Assembly: GCF_032883915.1 (NCBI RefSeq)
Contig: NZ_CP120717.1
Coordinates: forward strand, 1,991,697-2,055,696
Reading direction: 5' to 3'
DNA from: Endozoicomonas sp. 8E
Lineage (GTDB): Bacteria > Pseudomonadota > Gammaproteobacteria > Pseudomonadales > Endozoicomonadaceae
DNA length: 64,000 nt
Positions 28,612 to 37,449 of this stretch are shown piece after piece. The position numbers were made by a program, and so were the translations under genes. Each line of letters begins with the position of its first letter. The first letter of the stretch is position 1. The notes below the pieces were generated by a model that made no database searches, had not been told where the DNA came from, and saw only the letters and a list, made by a program, of their open reading frames with translations.

Positions 28612-28749
28612 GCTTGTTTTAAAAAAAATGCTTTCCTATGATGGAACTAAAGTTTCTTTTTATTTGATCATCTTTTATATCTGAGGTAACTGTTCCATCT
28701 AAGCTGATTTCCTTTGCATTGGGTCTTATGAAGAGTAATAATTTTCTCG

Positions 28750-28913
28750 TAAGTACTCAGCCATACGGAATCGAATATTTCTGGCTTATTGGGCAGGTGC
28801 TCTGCAAGGCGCAACGACGGGTACATAGCAAGCTATGTGACCAGAGTTGCAACGCAGTCAGAGTGCCTGAACAATGAGTCAGAAAATATGATTTCGTATG
28901 GTCGAGTACTTAT
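28750..28913 (+). mobile_element. TA-bounded MITE-like element (164 bp), intact copy
   Basis: Begins TAAGTACTCAGCCATACGG and ends with the inverted CGTATGGTCGAGTACTTA; both ends carry TA outside AGTACT. The interior includes an imperfect palindrome. No coding capacity. A second copy lies at 39717-40070. The TA ends fit a Tc1/mariner (IS630)-type nonautonomous element, which is inference. Confidence 0.8.
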
Positions 28914-29101
28914 AGTTTGGATTGTTTTTTACGTAGCCCATACAGTTTCAGGGATTTTTAGGGAAATACATGATATGGCTTCCAATCGGGTTAATGTTAT
29001 TTAAAAACGCTTCCTGTGATATTGATGCACTTCATAAAAAATGAACTACTATTTCTGTTCTATGCCTATATTAAATGAGATGACTGTAGCTATGACTTCC
29101 C
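28914..29101. other. Intergenic, no gene seen
   Basis: AT-rich stretch between the MITE and the packaging-gene remnant. No frame has a convincing start or ribosome site. Confidence 0.5.
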
Positions 29102-29576
29102 ATGGCACTGATTTCACAAGCGGAATTTGCCAGACAGCAGGGCTTTACCAAAGGCTATGTCACCAAGCTGATCAAAAAGGGCATTGTGAAACTGAAGCAT
29201 GGAAGGGTGGATTCAGTGCAGGCAGAGCAGGCCATGAAAGCCAATGCTGATCCACTGACACTTATCCGTTCCGATCAATCCACCGATCTTGCACCGACAC
29301 AACCAGGCAGGAGCCGTTGGCTTTGTTACTGTCCGCACAATGCGGGAGGCGTTCAAGGCCAAGATGGCCAAGCTGGAGTATGAGGAAAAAGGTAGCACCC
29401 TGACTGATGCAGCAAAGGTAAAGCAGTACGCTTTTGTGGCGGGACGGATTATAAGGGGTGGACTGCTGGCTATTCCAGATCCAATGGCGGATGTGCTTGG
29501 GGCAGAGGATGATCCAGGAAAAGTGAGAGAACTGCTTCAGGAAGAGCTGGAAGCGATACTCAATGAACTCACCTGA
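29102..29576 (+). pseudogene. Phage DNA-packaging (Nu1/terminase small subunit-like) protein, frameshifted
   Basis: The first frame (from ATG 29102) starts MALISQAEFARQQGFTKGYV, followed by TKLIKKGIVKLKHGRVD, a helix-turn-helix opening typical of phage packaging proteins. The second frame continues with MREAFKAKMAKLEYEEKGST and LTDAAKVKQYAFVAGRIIRG, then LLAIPDPMADVLG and LREELEAILNEL-like text, the usual C-terminal half. The two halves are in different frames, with the break between about 29270 and 29320, so the gene is broken. No other phage genes lie nearby; it is an isolated remnant. Confidence 0.7.
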
Positions 29577-29658
29577 GAGCAAGGTGATAGAGCATATTAA
29601 GAAAGATAACTAATAGGTACATATGTACTAAATAAAAATCAAGTAAAGGCTTGTAGAT

Positions 29659-30381
29659 ATGCCGGTTAATAAGATTCGAACTGCAGACAATAGTAAGTTA
29701 CAGGCAATTAACCCTGATAATTTTGATCTAAACCCGTCTGTCCAACATGGAGAAGCTGAACGACTGGCATTTTCCAGAACCGTCAAAGCCCATGATGGCG
29801 ATAAACAAGTCAAGCAAAATAAGGCACTTAAAATATTTGAAAATACAACTAAAGATGTTTCTATTAGAAACTATTCCCAAATTAATACTTATTTAAAGGA
29901 ACACTCACCCTCTTTTCAAACGTGTTCTAATGCTGCTGTTGTTTGTTCATATCTGGAAAATAAATTGCCCATTTCTGATGAGGAAATGCATGCAATATCT
30001 ACTAATAACTTACGCAGTGAAGCACGAATGAGAAAACAGCTAAGGAATCACTTCAAAGTGTCAAGAGTTTTATTTGATTCTGAAAAAAGTACTGAAGAAA
30101 ACATCATTTCAATCAAAGGTGACTGTGGTTTAATTGTCAGATACACCCATAGCGATATAGCGCATACAGAATTCATTAGTGCTGACAGGTCTCTAGTTTC
30201 AATTGCTTTAGAGTGGGGTGAAAACTTGGCGAGAAAGTCATATCTGACTACACCTGCAGACAAAAATGCCTGGTACAATATATGTGAAGGAAGAGGGTAT
30301 TTTAATGGAGATAAGTGGGTGAAATTTGATCGACTTTACGAAGGTGTTGGAATTGAAATATTCAAGTTAGAAACGAAATAA
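29659..30381 (+). CDS. Uncharacterised 240-residue protein
   Basis: I do not recognise the family. It starts MPVNKIRTADNSKLQAINPD, has no signal peptide or membrane segment, and is mildly basic and AT-rich. The second half has mixed alpha/beta character (IISIKGDCGLIVRYTHSDI, WYNICEGRGYFNGDKW). A weak AAGG precedes the ATG by about ten bases. The setting, between a phage remnant and an orphan secreted protein in a repeat-rich area, suggests accessory DNA. A cytosolic effector delivered by a specialised system would be one possibility, but nothing in the sequence proves it. Confidence 0.6.
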   Translation: MPVNKIRTADNSKLQAINPDNFDLNPSVQHGEAERLAFSRTVKAHDGDKQVKQNKALKIFENTTKDVSIRNYSQINTYLKEHSPSFQTCSNAAVVCSYLENKLPISDEEMHAISTNNLRSEARMRKQLRNHFKVSRVLFDSEKSTEENIISIKGDCGLIVRYTHSDIAHTEFISADRSLVSIALEWGENLARKSYLTTPADKNAWYNICEGRGYFNGDKWVKFDRLYEGVGIEIFKLETK

Positions 30382-30623
30382 AAAGGTAAAAAATCCACGA
30401 AGCCGTTTAATGAAACTATCATAGACTCTGATTGTTACACTGAATCGGTCAGGATCAGGAAAGTATCAGGTTGTTGCTTTAAGCAGAGAGGATCTATGGT
30501 TTCGATGTCTATCAGCCTGCCTCAATGCAGGTGTTCATTTCTCGATTGTCTGGTGCAAACAATTTTAGCCCATAAAAAATTGTCGGTATGAGGTGGGTTT
30601 GCTTCATAGGAGGTCTATACATT
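30382..30623. other. Intergenic leader region of the 603-residue gene
   Basis: Contains CAGCCTGCCTCAATGCAGGTGTTC, whose parts recur upstream of the OTU genes (CGCCTCAATGCAG near 17971) and near 42691. The segment can fold into a short CCTG...CAGG stem. It may be a shared leader element; otherwise nothing is seen. Confidence 0.35.
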
Positions 30624-32435
30624 ATGCAGCTGAAAAACGTCTGCAAAACTTTTACAGCAATGATGATTTTGTTACTGGCTCATTTCCTCAATTTTATGCC
30701 ATCATTGGTGTGCGCTACAGAGTTTGAAATGGGTGACAGGGAGATCAACCCTGAATCTTCTTTAATCAAATGGTTTCTTGCACGGAACACAAGGCCATTT
30801 ACCTTTATTCCCTATGACCCAAGGCTGATTTTGGCAACAATAGCCGAAGAAGGTACAGATGACTTTGCCTATGTACTGGAAGTAACCAGAGAGCTTAGTA
30901 AGGATAAAGCTTTTAACAACATTCCTGTTGAACTGATAGTGCAGAGCACTGAATCTCAAAAAAAGGAGATCTATCGTGCTTTTTCTGAAGCTTCTGATTT
31001 GAAAATTAATTGGATTTATAAAGATGAACGACAGGAATACTTGACAGGGTCGATGCAGATGGAGTACGCAAGCTTTTCCCTGTTTCTGTCTAACTGGTCA
31101 GGAATGAGAGTCCCCAAAACATCCAACTGGTTGGGAATTGGCCGCTATTCTAATGTTGATGCTATGGATAAAGGTTTGGATGTTAGTCTTATTGACGATT
31201 TATTATTAATAGAAAATTATTATCAGAGTTCTGGTGTTAATAATCCTGCTAATTTGACATTTAGTCCTGGAAATAAGAGTCTCCTCTCAGACTCAGGATA
31301 TTATGATCACAATGTTAATCACTCTCACTTGAAATACTCCCTTGATTCAGCTCAGGATAAATCCTGTATTGCATTGCCAAAATTTGGCTTGGGTGAACTG
31401 CACCTTGGTTTGCCTTTTAACTCTGAACTGATCGAAAAAATTGATGATTACGAAATGTCTGTCGATAAAGAATCAACTTCGCTGCATAAAGATTTAAAGC
31501 AATTACTGCAAGATAAGCCATGGCTGGGATATGCTCTTACGGGGCATCGTGATTTGAATACTCAGGCAGAAACCATCCAGAATGTATCGTATTATACTGC
31601 TTATTTTCGGGATGAAACCTTCTTGAAAGAGTATTTGGACGTTATCAGACGAACAGAGCCGGGTGAAATAAAAATTGTTACTCCCATTAAATCGACAACA
31701 TTAAGAACGCCAGCCTTTAGGGAAATGTTGAAAGAAATGGGCTTTAGCAATATACATTACAAATCAAGAGGTGCATCTGGCATCTATTTTCAGCCCACTG
31801 CCTCTGAATATAGAAAAATAACTTTTATCAATCCTGGTTTTATCGATAACGAGAGTGCTCACAATGCTCTTGCTTACTTCTCTCAACCACTAACTCTGGT
31901 TACAGGAGATATTAGCCTGATCAAGGCCATCGCAATGAATAAGATTCCTTTTTGCGAATGGCGCTACTTTCAAACTGATGTGAATAAGCATCTTCAATCA
32001 CTCTGGAAAGGCTCAGGCCTTGAGTTATTTTTTGTGAATGACTATCAGCCGGAAATAAAAGCAGCAGCACTGAACCAATTCAAGCTTGATTCACCGCTTC
32101 GTCGTAAGATAAACAGGCAAATTATTAGTGCGCACAACGCCATGCCCGGTCTGCTTGATGTTATATGGTTGGTCCATCGTCCCAGTCATGCACTCTGGAA
32201 TCTTGATACACAGGTCAAAGAAAGATTGGAGAAGGGGGAGAACAGTGAATTATTCGATGAGATCAAACAGACCGAAAGTAAGGATATAAGGGATATTTTG
32301 GCTGCCAAAGTGCTGATTCAGCACAGTCGTGATCAGAGTACAGGTTATAATCAATACCAGCTTGATGAATTATTTATGTTAATTCAGGATCCAAGGCTCA
32401 GAGAGTACCTGTTGCCGTTGCTAAACAAACATTAG
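30624..32435 (+). CDS. Large exported protein of unknown function
   Basis: 603 residues from the ATG at 30624, preceded by a strong AGGAGGT; an earlier in-frame ATG at 30588 lacks one. The signal peptide ends near PSLVCA. I see no confident family. The region QPLTLVTGDISLIKAIAMNK and the following PFCEWRYFQ has the look of the nucleotide-sugar-binding C-terminal part of GT-B glycosyltransferases (a GDxS-type turn followed by a helix and an aromatic patch), but this is only a weak resemblance. Few cysteines. It stands alone on the plus strand, followed six bases after its stop by a palindromic element interrupted by a group II intron. Candidate secreted factor. Confidence 0.7.
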   Translation: MQLKNVCKTFTAMMILLLAHFLNFMPSLVCATEFEMGDREINPESSLIKWFLARNTRPFTFIPYDPRLILATIAEEGTDDFAYVLEVTRELSKDKAFNNIPVELIVQSTESQKKEIYRAFSEASDLKINWIYKDERQEYLTGSMQMEYASFSLFLSNWSGMRVPKTSNWLGIGRYSNVDAMDKGLDVSLIDDLLLIENYYQSSGVNNPANLTFSPGNKSLLSDSGYYDHNVNHSHLKYSLDSAQDKSCIALPKFGLGELHLGLPFNSELIEKIDDYEMSVDKESTSLHKDLKQLLQDKPWLGYALTGHRDLNTQAETIQNVSYYTAYFRDETFLKEYLDVIRRTEPGEIKIVTPIKSTTLRTPAFREMLKEMGFSNIHYKSRGASGIYFQPTASEYRKITFINPGFIDNESAHNALAYFSQPLTLVTGDISLIKAIAMNKIPFCEWRYFQTDVNKHLQSLWKGSGLELFFVNDYQPEIKAAALNQFKLDSPLRRKINRQIISAHNAMPGLLDVIWLVHRPSHALWNLDTQVKERLEKGENSELFDEIKQTESKDIRDILAAKVLIQHSRDQSTGYNQYQLDELFMLIQDPRLREYLLPLLNKH

Positions 32436-33044
32436 CACTAGGAGCCTGACCGAGAATAGCGCCCGTAGCGAGGACGGCAGAAAATTGAGGATGAAAATTC
32501 GGTTTTGTGAGGATTGCGCCTTGCAAGCGCGTAAAATCTTGTGACCTGAAATGGTCATCGCGGTAAAGCTGTGGTCGGCAGCCGTGTACCGAGTCTTGCG
32601 TGGTAGAAGGTAACGACTACTGCGAAGCGTAGACAGGGTGATAACAGGCCGTAACGTCTGCTAAGGGATAATTAGCCCCGAAATTGAACGTGGTTGAAGT
32701 GGCTGACCTTCTTTCTCAATGGGGAAAGCGGAAGTCGGGAGCTCCGCTAATGACAAGGCATCCCGACTGCTTCCGGGGTTCGTACCCACGGCATGTTATC
32801 GAATGATTTTACGTGAACAAGGGAGATCCTGAACGTTCAGGCGGAGCCTGTAGGGTCCGACGAGCCTGTAAAGCAAGAACGACTTGATGACGTTCAGGAA
32901 GTCAGACCAGCTGATAGTACTCCGAGGCGGGGAGAGCCCGTCACATGGGGAAGCGGCTGGCGGTATTTGAGCCTTTCCAGGGAAACATGGGCTCCACATC
33001 TGAGGGAGTTACGGTCTTTTACGCAGTGAGAAGGTAAACCAGCC

Positions 33045-34351
33045 ATGGCAACGGGACTGGAGAGGGTAGCAGCGAAAGCCCGGAGTTATCCGAAACTTCG
33101 CTTCACAAGTCTGGCACATCATATTACCCCGGCGAGCCTGTGTATGAATCTGAACAAGATTCCACACAACACATCGCCCGGAGTCGATGGGCTGACTGTC
33201 GAAGAGACAAAGAAAGACTTTAAGCGGTGGTTGCAACAGACACTGACGTCTATCCATCGGCAAGGCTACAAGGCACCGCCGGTCAAAAGGGCATGGATAC
33301 CCAAGCCGGGGAAAAAGGAAAAGCGCCCTCTGGGTGTTCCCTGCATCAATGACCGGGCTTTGCAGCGAAGTGTTGCTGATGTGCTGAATGCTATTTATGA
33401 GCAGGACTTTTTGCCCTGTTCCATGGGTGGCAGGCCACGACTGGGAGCGCACCATGCCCTGTCCACTTTTAACGAGGTGGTTTCAGGCCGAAAGGTCAGC
33501 TGGGTGCTGGAAGCGGACTTGAAGAACTTCTTTGGGAGTCTTGACCATGGATGGCTGCTTCGTTTTGTGGAACACCGGGTCGGTGATCCCAGAATCCTGA
33601 ACCTTATACGGCGCTGGTTGAAAGCCGGGGTGATGGAGGCCGGGGAGTTGCAAGAGTGTGAAGAAGGTACGCCTCAGGGTGGGCCGATCAGCGTAGTTCT
33701 GAGCAACCTGTACCTGCATTATGTGCTTGACCTCTGGTTCGAGTGCAAGGTCAAGCCCCGGCTAAAAGGCGAGGCATGGCTGATCAGGTACATTGATGAC
33801 TTTGTGGTGTGTTTTCAGTATCGCAGTGATGCGGAGCGGTTCATGAATGTGCTGCCACAGCGACTGGAGAAATTTGCGTTGAAACTGGAGCCGGATAAAA
33901 CCCGGTTAGTCAGGTTCGGACGTTTTGCCAGTCGTGGGGAAGACGATCGGAAACGGTTTACTTCCTTGGCTTTACGCACTACTGCACAAGGAATCTGAAA
34001 GGAAACTTCATGGTGGGAAGGAGAACGGAAAAATCCCGCCTAAGACGCAGCATAGCCAAACTGAAGGAACTGCTGAGACGAATACGCCATGATCCGCTGC
34101 ACGAACAAGTGACAGCGATCAATCGACGGTTGAGAGGGCATTATGCGTATTACGGTCTGGGAGGAAACTTCCGAAGTATGGAGAAGCTTTACCGGTTTGT
34201 TGACCGCTACTGGTACAAGATGCTGTGTAGCCGATGCCGGAAAGGCAAGATTCCATGGGAAAAGTACCATAACCTCAAGCAGCTTCTGCCGCTACAGAAA
34301 CCGAGGATAATGCTGCCTTTTATGGCAATGAAATCCATGGCTGTGCTGTGA
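33045..34351 (+). pseudogene. ltrA: Group II intron reverse transcriptase/maturase, frameshifted
   Basis: The intron-encoded protein would reverse transcribe and help splice the intron. The first frame (33045-33998) carries the RT motifs: RPLGVPCINDRALQRS, EADLKNFFGSLDH, EEGTPQGGPIS and the catalytic RYIDDFVV. The second frame holds the YFLGFTHYCT segment, then VGRRTEKSRLRRS and the maturase domain X (RGHYAYYGLGGNFRSMEKL). The change of frame occurs near 33955-33960, where one base appears missing; the first frame then stops at 33998. Unless bypassed, the protein lacks its maturase domain and the intron cannot move by itself. The ATG at 33045 is the usual start, shortly after a purine-rich AGAAGG. 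Confidence 0.88.
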
Positions 34352-34364
34352 GTCAAATATCGAA

Positions 34365-34398
34365 GAGCCCGGTGCGGGAAATCCGCACGCCGGGATCT
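34365..34398 (+). ncRNA. Group II intron domain V
   Basis: Exactly 34 bases forming the conserved hairpin: GAGC at the 5' side with the catalytic AGC triad, a GAAA-type loop (GCGGGAAATCCGC), and a complementary 3' arm. It is followed at once by a domain VI-like stem (GGAGCTAC ... GTAGCTCC) that should carry the branch-point adenosine. Confidence 0.9.
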
Positions 34399-34526
34399 GA
34401 GGGGGTTGGAGCTACAATTGGTAGCTCCTTCTACCTGGTGAATAGCGAGCTATTTGACGAACAAAAGCGGATTTTCAGACCAATTTGCTGCCGCCGCAGT
34501 AGGGCAGTCTATTCTCGGTCAGGCTC

Positions 34527-34740
34527 CTAGCAGCCTGTCGGACTTAAGCGTCCGTAGCGAGGATTGCAAGAAATTGAGGATAAAAATCTCTGTTTCTGAG
34601 GAGAATAGCGAGCTATTTGACGAAGAAGCAGGGATTTTTAGACCAATTTATTGCAACCGCACGACTGCATGGATGCAGGAGCTAGAGCAACGCAGGAGCA
34701 GTTGCCGTGTAGGACAGTCTTAAGTCCGACAGGCTGCTAG
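34527..34740 (+). repeat. CTAG-bounded palindromic element, B type, long form (214 bp)
   Basis: Ends AGCAGCCTGTCGGACTTAAG and CTTAAGTCCGACAGGCTGCT are inverted repeats. The interior parallels the A family but differs at many positions. It shares its left CTAG with the A element and its right CTAG with a few bases of a third start (CAGCCTGTCTGG at 34741). Confidence 0.9.
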
Positions 34741-34834
34741 CAGCCTGTCTGGTTATTCGGTGCTATCACAGGACCAGAAAGAAACTTATCATAGAGAGAT
34801 GTACCATTGATCCGATGAAACCTTTGTTGACCTG

Positions 34835-36763
34835 ATGCGTTTAATCATTGCTGAAAAACCCAGTCTGGGCAGAGCCATAGCCGATGTTTTACCCCGCCCC
34901 CATAAACGACAGGATGGCTATATAGAGACGGCGTCCGGTGATGTTGTCACCTGGTGTATAGGCCACCTGCTGGAGCAGGTTGAGCCTGAACAGTATGATC
35001 CTGCCTTCAAGCAATGGCGTTTTGAACATTTGCCTATTGTTCCCCAGCAGTGGCAACTGCAACCACGAAAAAACACTCGCTCCCAGTTATCGGTGATTCG
35101 CAAGCTGTTGAAGACGGCTGATGTCATTGTTCACGCCGGAGACCCGGACAGGGAAGGGCAGTTGCTGGTCGATGAAGTGTTGGATTATCTCAAGCTTTCA
35201 CAAACCCGCAGAAAAAGTGTCCGTCGTCTTCTGGTGAATGACTTGAACGGTCCGGCAGTTAAGAAAGCCTTCGATCGAATGCAGAGCAATTCGGATTTTG
35301 TACCTCTCTCCGTTTCTGCTCTGACACGCTCCCGTGCCGACTGGCTCTATGGTATCAATTTAACCCGTGCCTATACCGTTCTTGGCAAAAAAGCGGGTTA
35401 TAGCGGTTTGCTTTCTGTCGGTCGGGTACAGACTCCGGTTTTGGGTCTGGTGGTGCGAAGAGACGACGAGATTGCCCATTTCCAACCCAAACCTTATTTC
35501 GAAGTCTTTGCCCTGCTGGTGACTGACCAGGGTGAGTGTTTCAAGGCCAAATGGCAACCCAGTGAAGCCTGCCAGCCCTGGATGGATGACGAGGGCCGTG
35601 TACTCGATCGTCGGCTGGCAGAAAATGTTGTCAGCAGGATTCAGGGCAAGGAGGGGACAGTCAGTAAGCTGGAGAATAAACCGGGCAAGGAATCGCCACC
35701 GTTACCCTATTCACTTTCCGCTCTTCAGATTGATGCTGCCAAACAGTTAAGGATGAGTGCCAAGGAAGTGCTGGATGTCTGTCAAAAGCTTTATGAGCAG
35801 AAACTGGTGACTTATCCGCGATCGGATTGTCGTTATCTGCCCGTGGAGCATTTCAGGGAGGCACCGGAAGTGCTGGGCGCGATACGAAGCAATGATGAAA
35901 AACTGGCCAGTGCGGTGGACGGTGCATTACCCGAGCGCAAAAGCAAAGCCTGGAATGACAGCAAGGTAAGCGCACACCACGGTATTATCCCGACCAGCCG
36001 AAGGACTGATCTCTACAAAATGGGTGACCGGGAGAGCAGCTTATACCGACTCATCGCCAGACAGTATGTGGCACAGTTTTATCCGGATCACCGGTTTTTA
36101 GCCCGAAAAGTCAGTGTCACTATAGAAGGCGGGTTGTTCACGGCCAGCAGCAGGGAGGTGCAGGAAGAAGGCTGGAAAGCCATTTTTCCTCGCAAGCCGT
36201 CCATCTCTGGGGACAAAGAGGAAGGCCAGAGGTTGCCAGAATTGCACAGGGGGCAGGCACTGCTCTGCAAGGAGGCCGATTTGGCAGAAAAGCAAACTCA
36301 GCCACCCAGACCTTTCACCGACGCCACCCTGCTGTCTGCCATGACCGGTATTGCCCGCTATGTTAAAGATACCGGGATCAGGAAGGTGCTCAAGGAGACC
36401 GACGGTCTGGGTACAGAAGCCACCCGGGCAGGCATTATAGAATTATTGTTCAATCGGAAATATCTTACCCGTCAGGGCAAAAATATTCATGCTACCGATA
36501 CCGGGAAAGCATTGATAAAAGCTCTGCCCGAGCCTGTCAGTCGTCCTGACATGACCGCTCGCTGGGAAGCTTCACTGAATCAGATCGTAGAGAAAAAAGG
36601 CTCTTATCAGGCTTTCATGAGTCAGCTGGAACAGCATCTGGTTCAGTTATTGCGGGAGGCCGGGCAGTCTGGAACCATTAATGTACAGGGGTTGCCTCCG
36701 GTATCGCCAAACCGCTTCAAGAAGAAAACCCGTCGCAGGAAAACTCCTCGTCGAGCTAGCTGA
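34835..36763 (+). CDS. topB: DNA topoisomerase III
   Basis: Type IA topoisomerase that decatenates DNA through a single-strand break. 642 residues, similar to E. coli TopB (653). The Toprim domain opens MRLIIAEKPSLGRAIADVL with the acidic HAGDPDREGQLLVDEVL. The central domain has SALTRSRADWLYGINLTRAYT and SVGRVQTPVLGLV. The active-site tyrosine is in LVTYPRSDCRYL, and the conserved HHGIIPT follows. The C-terminus is basic (RFKKKTRRRKTPRRAS) and probably binds DNA. There is no strong ribosome site before the ATG. It follows directly after the repeat and intron cluster, with a short gene downstream on the same strand. Confidence 0.97.
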   Translation: MRLIIAEKPSLGRAIADVLPRPHKRQDGYIETASGDVVTWCIGHLLEQVEPEQYDPAFKQWRFEHLPIVPQQWQLQPRKNTRSQLSVIRKLLKTADVIVHAGDPDREGQLLVDEVLDYLKLSQTRRKSVRRLLVNDLNGPAVKKAFDRMQSNSDFVPLSVSALTRSRADWLYGINLTRAYTVLGKKAGYSGLLSVGRVQTPVLGLVVRRDDEIAHFQPKPYFEVFALLVTDQGECFKAKWQPSEACQPWMDDEGRVLDRRLAENVVSRIQGKEGTVSKLENKPGKESPPLPYSLSALQIDAAKQLRMSAKEVLDVCQKLYEQKLVTYPRSDCRYLPVEHFREAPEVLGAIRSNDEKLASAVDGALPERKSKAWNDSKVSAHHGIIPTSRRTDLYKMGDRESSLYRLIARQYVAQFYPDHRFLARKVSVTIEGGLFTASSREVQEEGWKAIFPRKPSISGDKEEGQRLPELHRGQALLCKEADLAEKQTQPPRPFTDATLLSAMTGIARYVKDTGIRKVLKETDGLGTEATRAGIIELLFNRKYLTRQGKNIHATDTGKALIKALPEPVSRPDMTARWEASLNQIVEKKGSYQAFMSQLEQHLVQLLREAGQSGTINVQGLPPVSPNRFKKKTRRRKTPRRAS

Positions 36764-36965
36764 CAGAAAAAGATCTCTTAATGTGAACGAATTTACCGTT
36801 TCATTTCTTCCGGGTAAGGTGTTCCTCCAAGAACTTTTAGTTTCTGGCAAAGGCTGTGTTAGAGTGTTCCGGTGGTTTTTCTGATTCTACAAGGGCAGAT
36901 TCGTTAAGCTGACTCAGCCAACGTTTCTGGCGTGGTTGACTTTGAATTCGAACAGGATGATCCCC

Positions 36966-37310
36966 ATGTATAAAGCTTTTCTGGCCATTATGGTTGGGTT
37001 GGGTATGACCGGACTGGCATCCGCATCGGATAATTACTCATACACCTGTGACCGCGGCAAACAGGAACGAAAGATAAGCGTCATCTATCTTCAGCGTGAG
37101 TCCAGCCTGCCCTGTGAAGTTCGCTACACCAAAGGCGGTCGTGAAGAGACACTCTGGAACGCCAGTTACGCTGAGGGCTATTGCGAAGGTCAAGCCTCAG
37201 AATTTGTGAAAAAACAGGAAAGCTGGGGTTGGAATTGCACCCTCGACCAGCCAAAAACCGGTGACAGTCTGCCAGAAGATACCGAAACCAGAGCACCAGA
37301 GTCCGGTTAA
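36966..37310 (+). CDS. Small periplasmic protein of unknown function
   Basis: The ATG at 36966 is preferred (AGGAT eight bases before it); ATG 36957 is also in frame. MYKAFLAIMVGLGMTGLASA is a signal peptide. The mature protein of about 94 residues has four cysteines in a regular pattern (YTCDRGKQERKISVIY, LPCEVRY, GYCEGQASEFV, WGWNC) and a hydrophilic C-terminus. I believe similar genes occur in other gammaproteobacteria, but I cannot name the family. Likely a soluble disulfide-bonded periplasmic protein. Confidence 0.75.
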   Translation: MYKAFLAIMVGLGMTGLASASDNYSYTCDRGKQERKISVIYLQRESSLPCEVRYTKGGREETLWNASYAEGYCEGQASEFVKKQESWGWNCTLDQPKTGDSLPEDTETRAPESG

Positions 37311-37449
37311 ATATCTACCGATCCGGGCTTGAAGTTCACCATATTAAGGCTGGCAGCATGAATCTGAATCATTTCCCGGCACTCGTTGAATTTTCTGGAG
37401 CAATCAGGGTTATAGAATGACCAGTATTTGATTCAGGAGAGAAGACTTC

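Larger units (their letters stand above)
32514..34439 (+). mobile_element. Group II intron inserted in a palindromic repeat
   Basis: The 5' end reads TTGCGCCTTGCAAGCG, close to the GTGCG-type start of bacterial group II introns. About 530 bases of structured leader come before a reverse transcriptase gene, and the 3' end carries domain V and a domain VI-like hairpin ending TTCTAC. Five bases (CTGGT) separate that AC from the repeat sequence, so the exact 3' splice point is unsettled (34434 or 34439). Insertion inside a palindrome is reminiscent of class C introns, which favour terminator-like hairpins; class membership was not tested. Confidence 0.9.
32438..34530 (+). repeat. CTAG-bounded palindromic element, A type, interrupted by a group II intron
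   Basis: The left half (32438 to about 32513) and right half (about 34440-34530) together equal one short A element; compared with intact copies the break falls in TTTTGTGAGGA/GAATAGCGAGC. The sequence between is a group II intron. The left CTAG begins three bases after the stop codon of the upstream gene. Confidence 0.88.
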
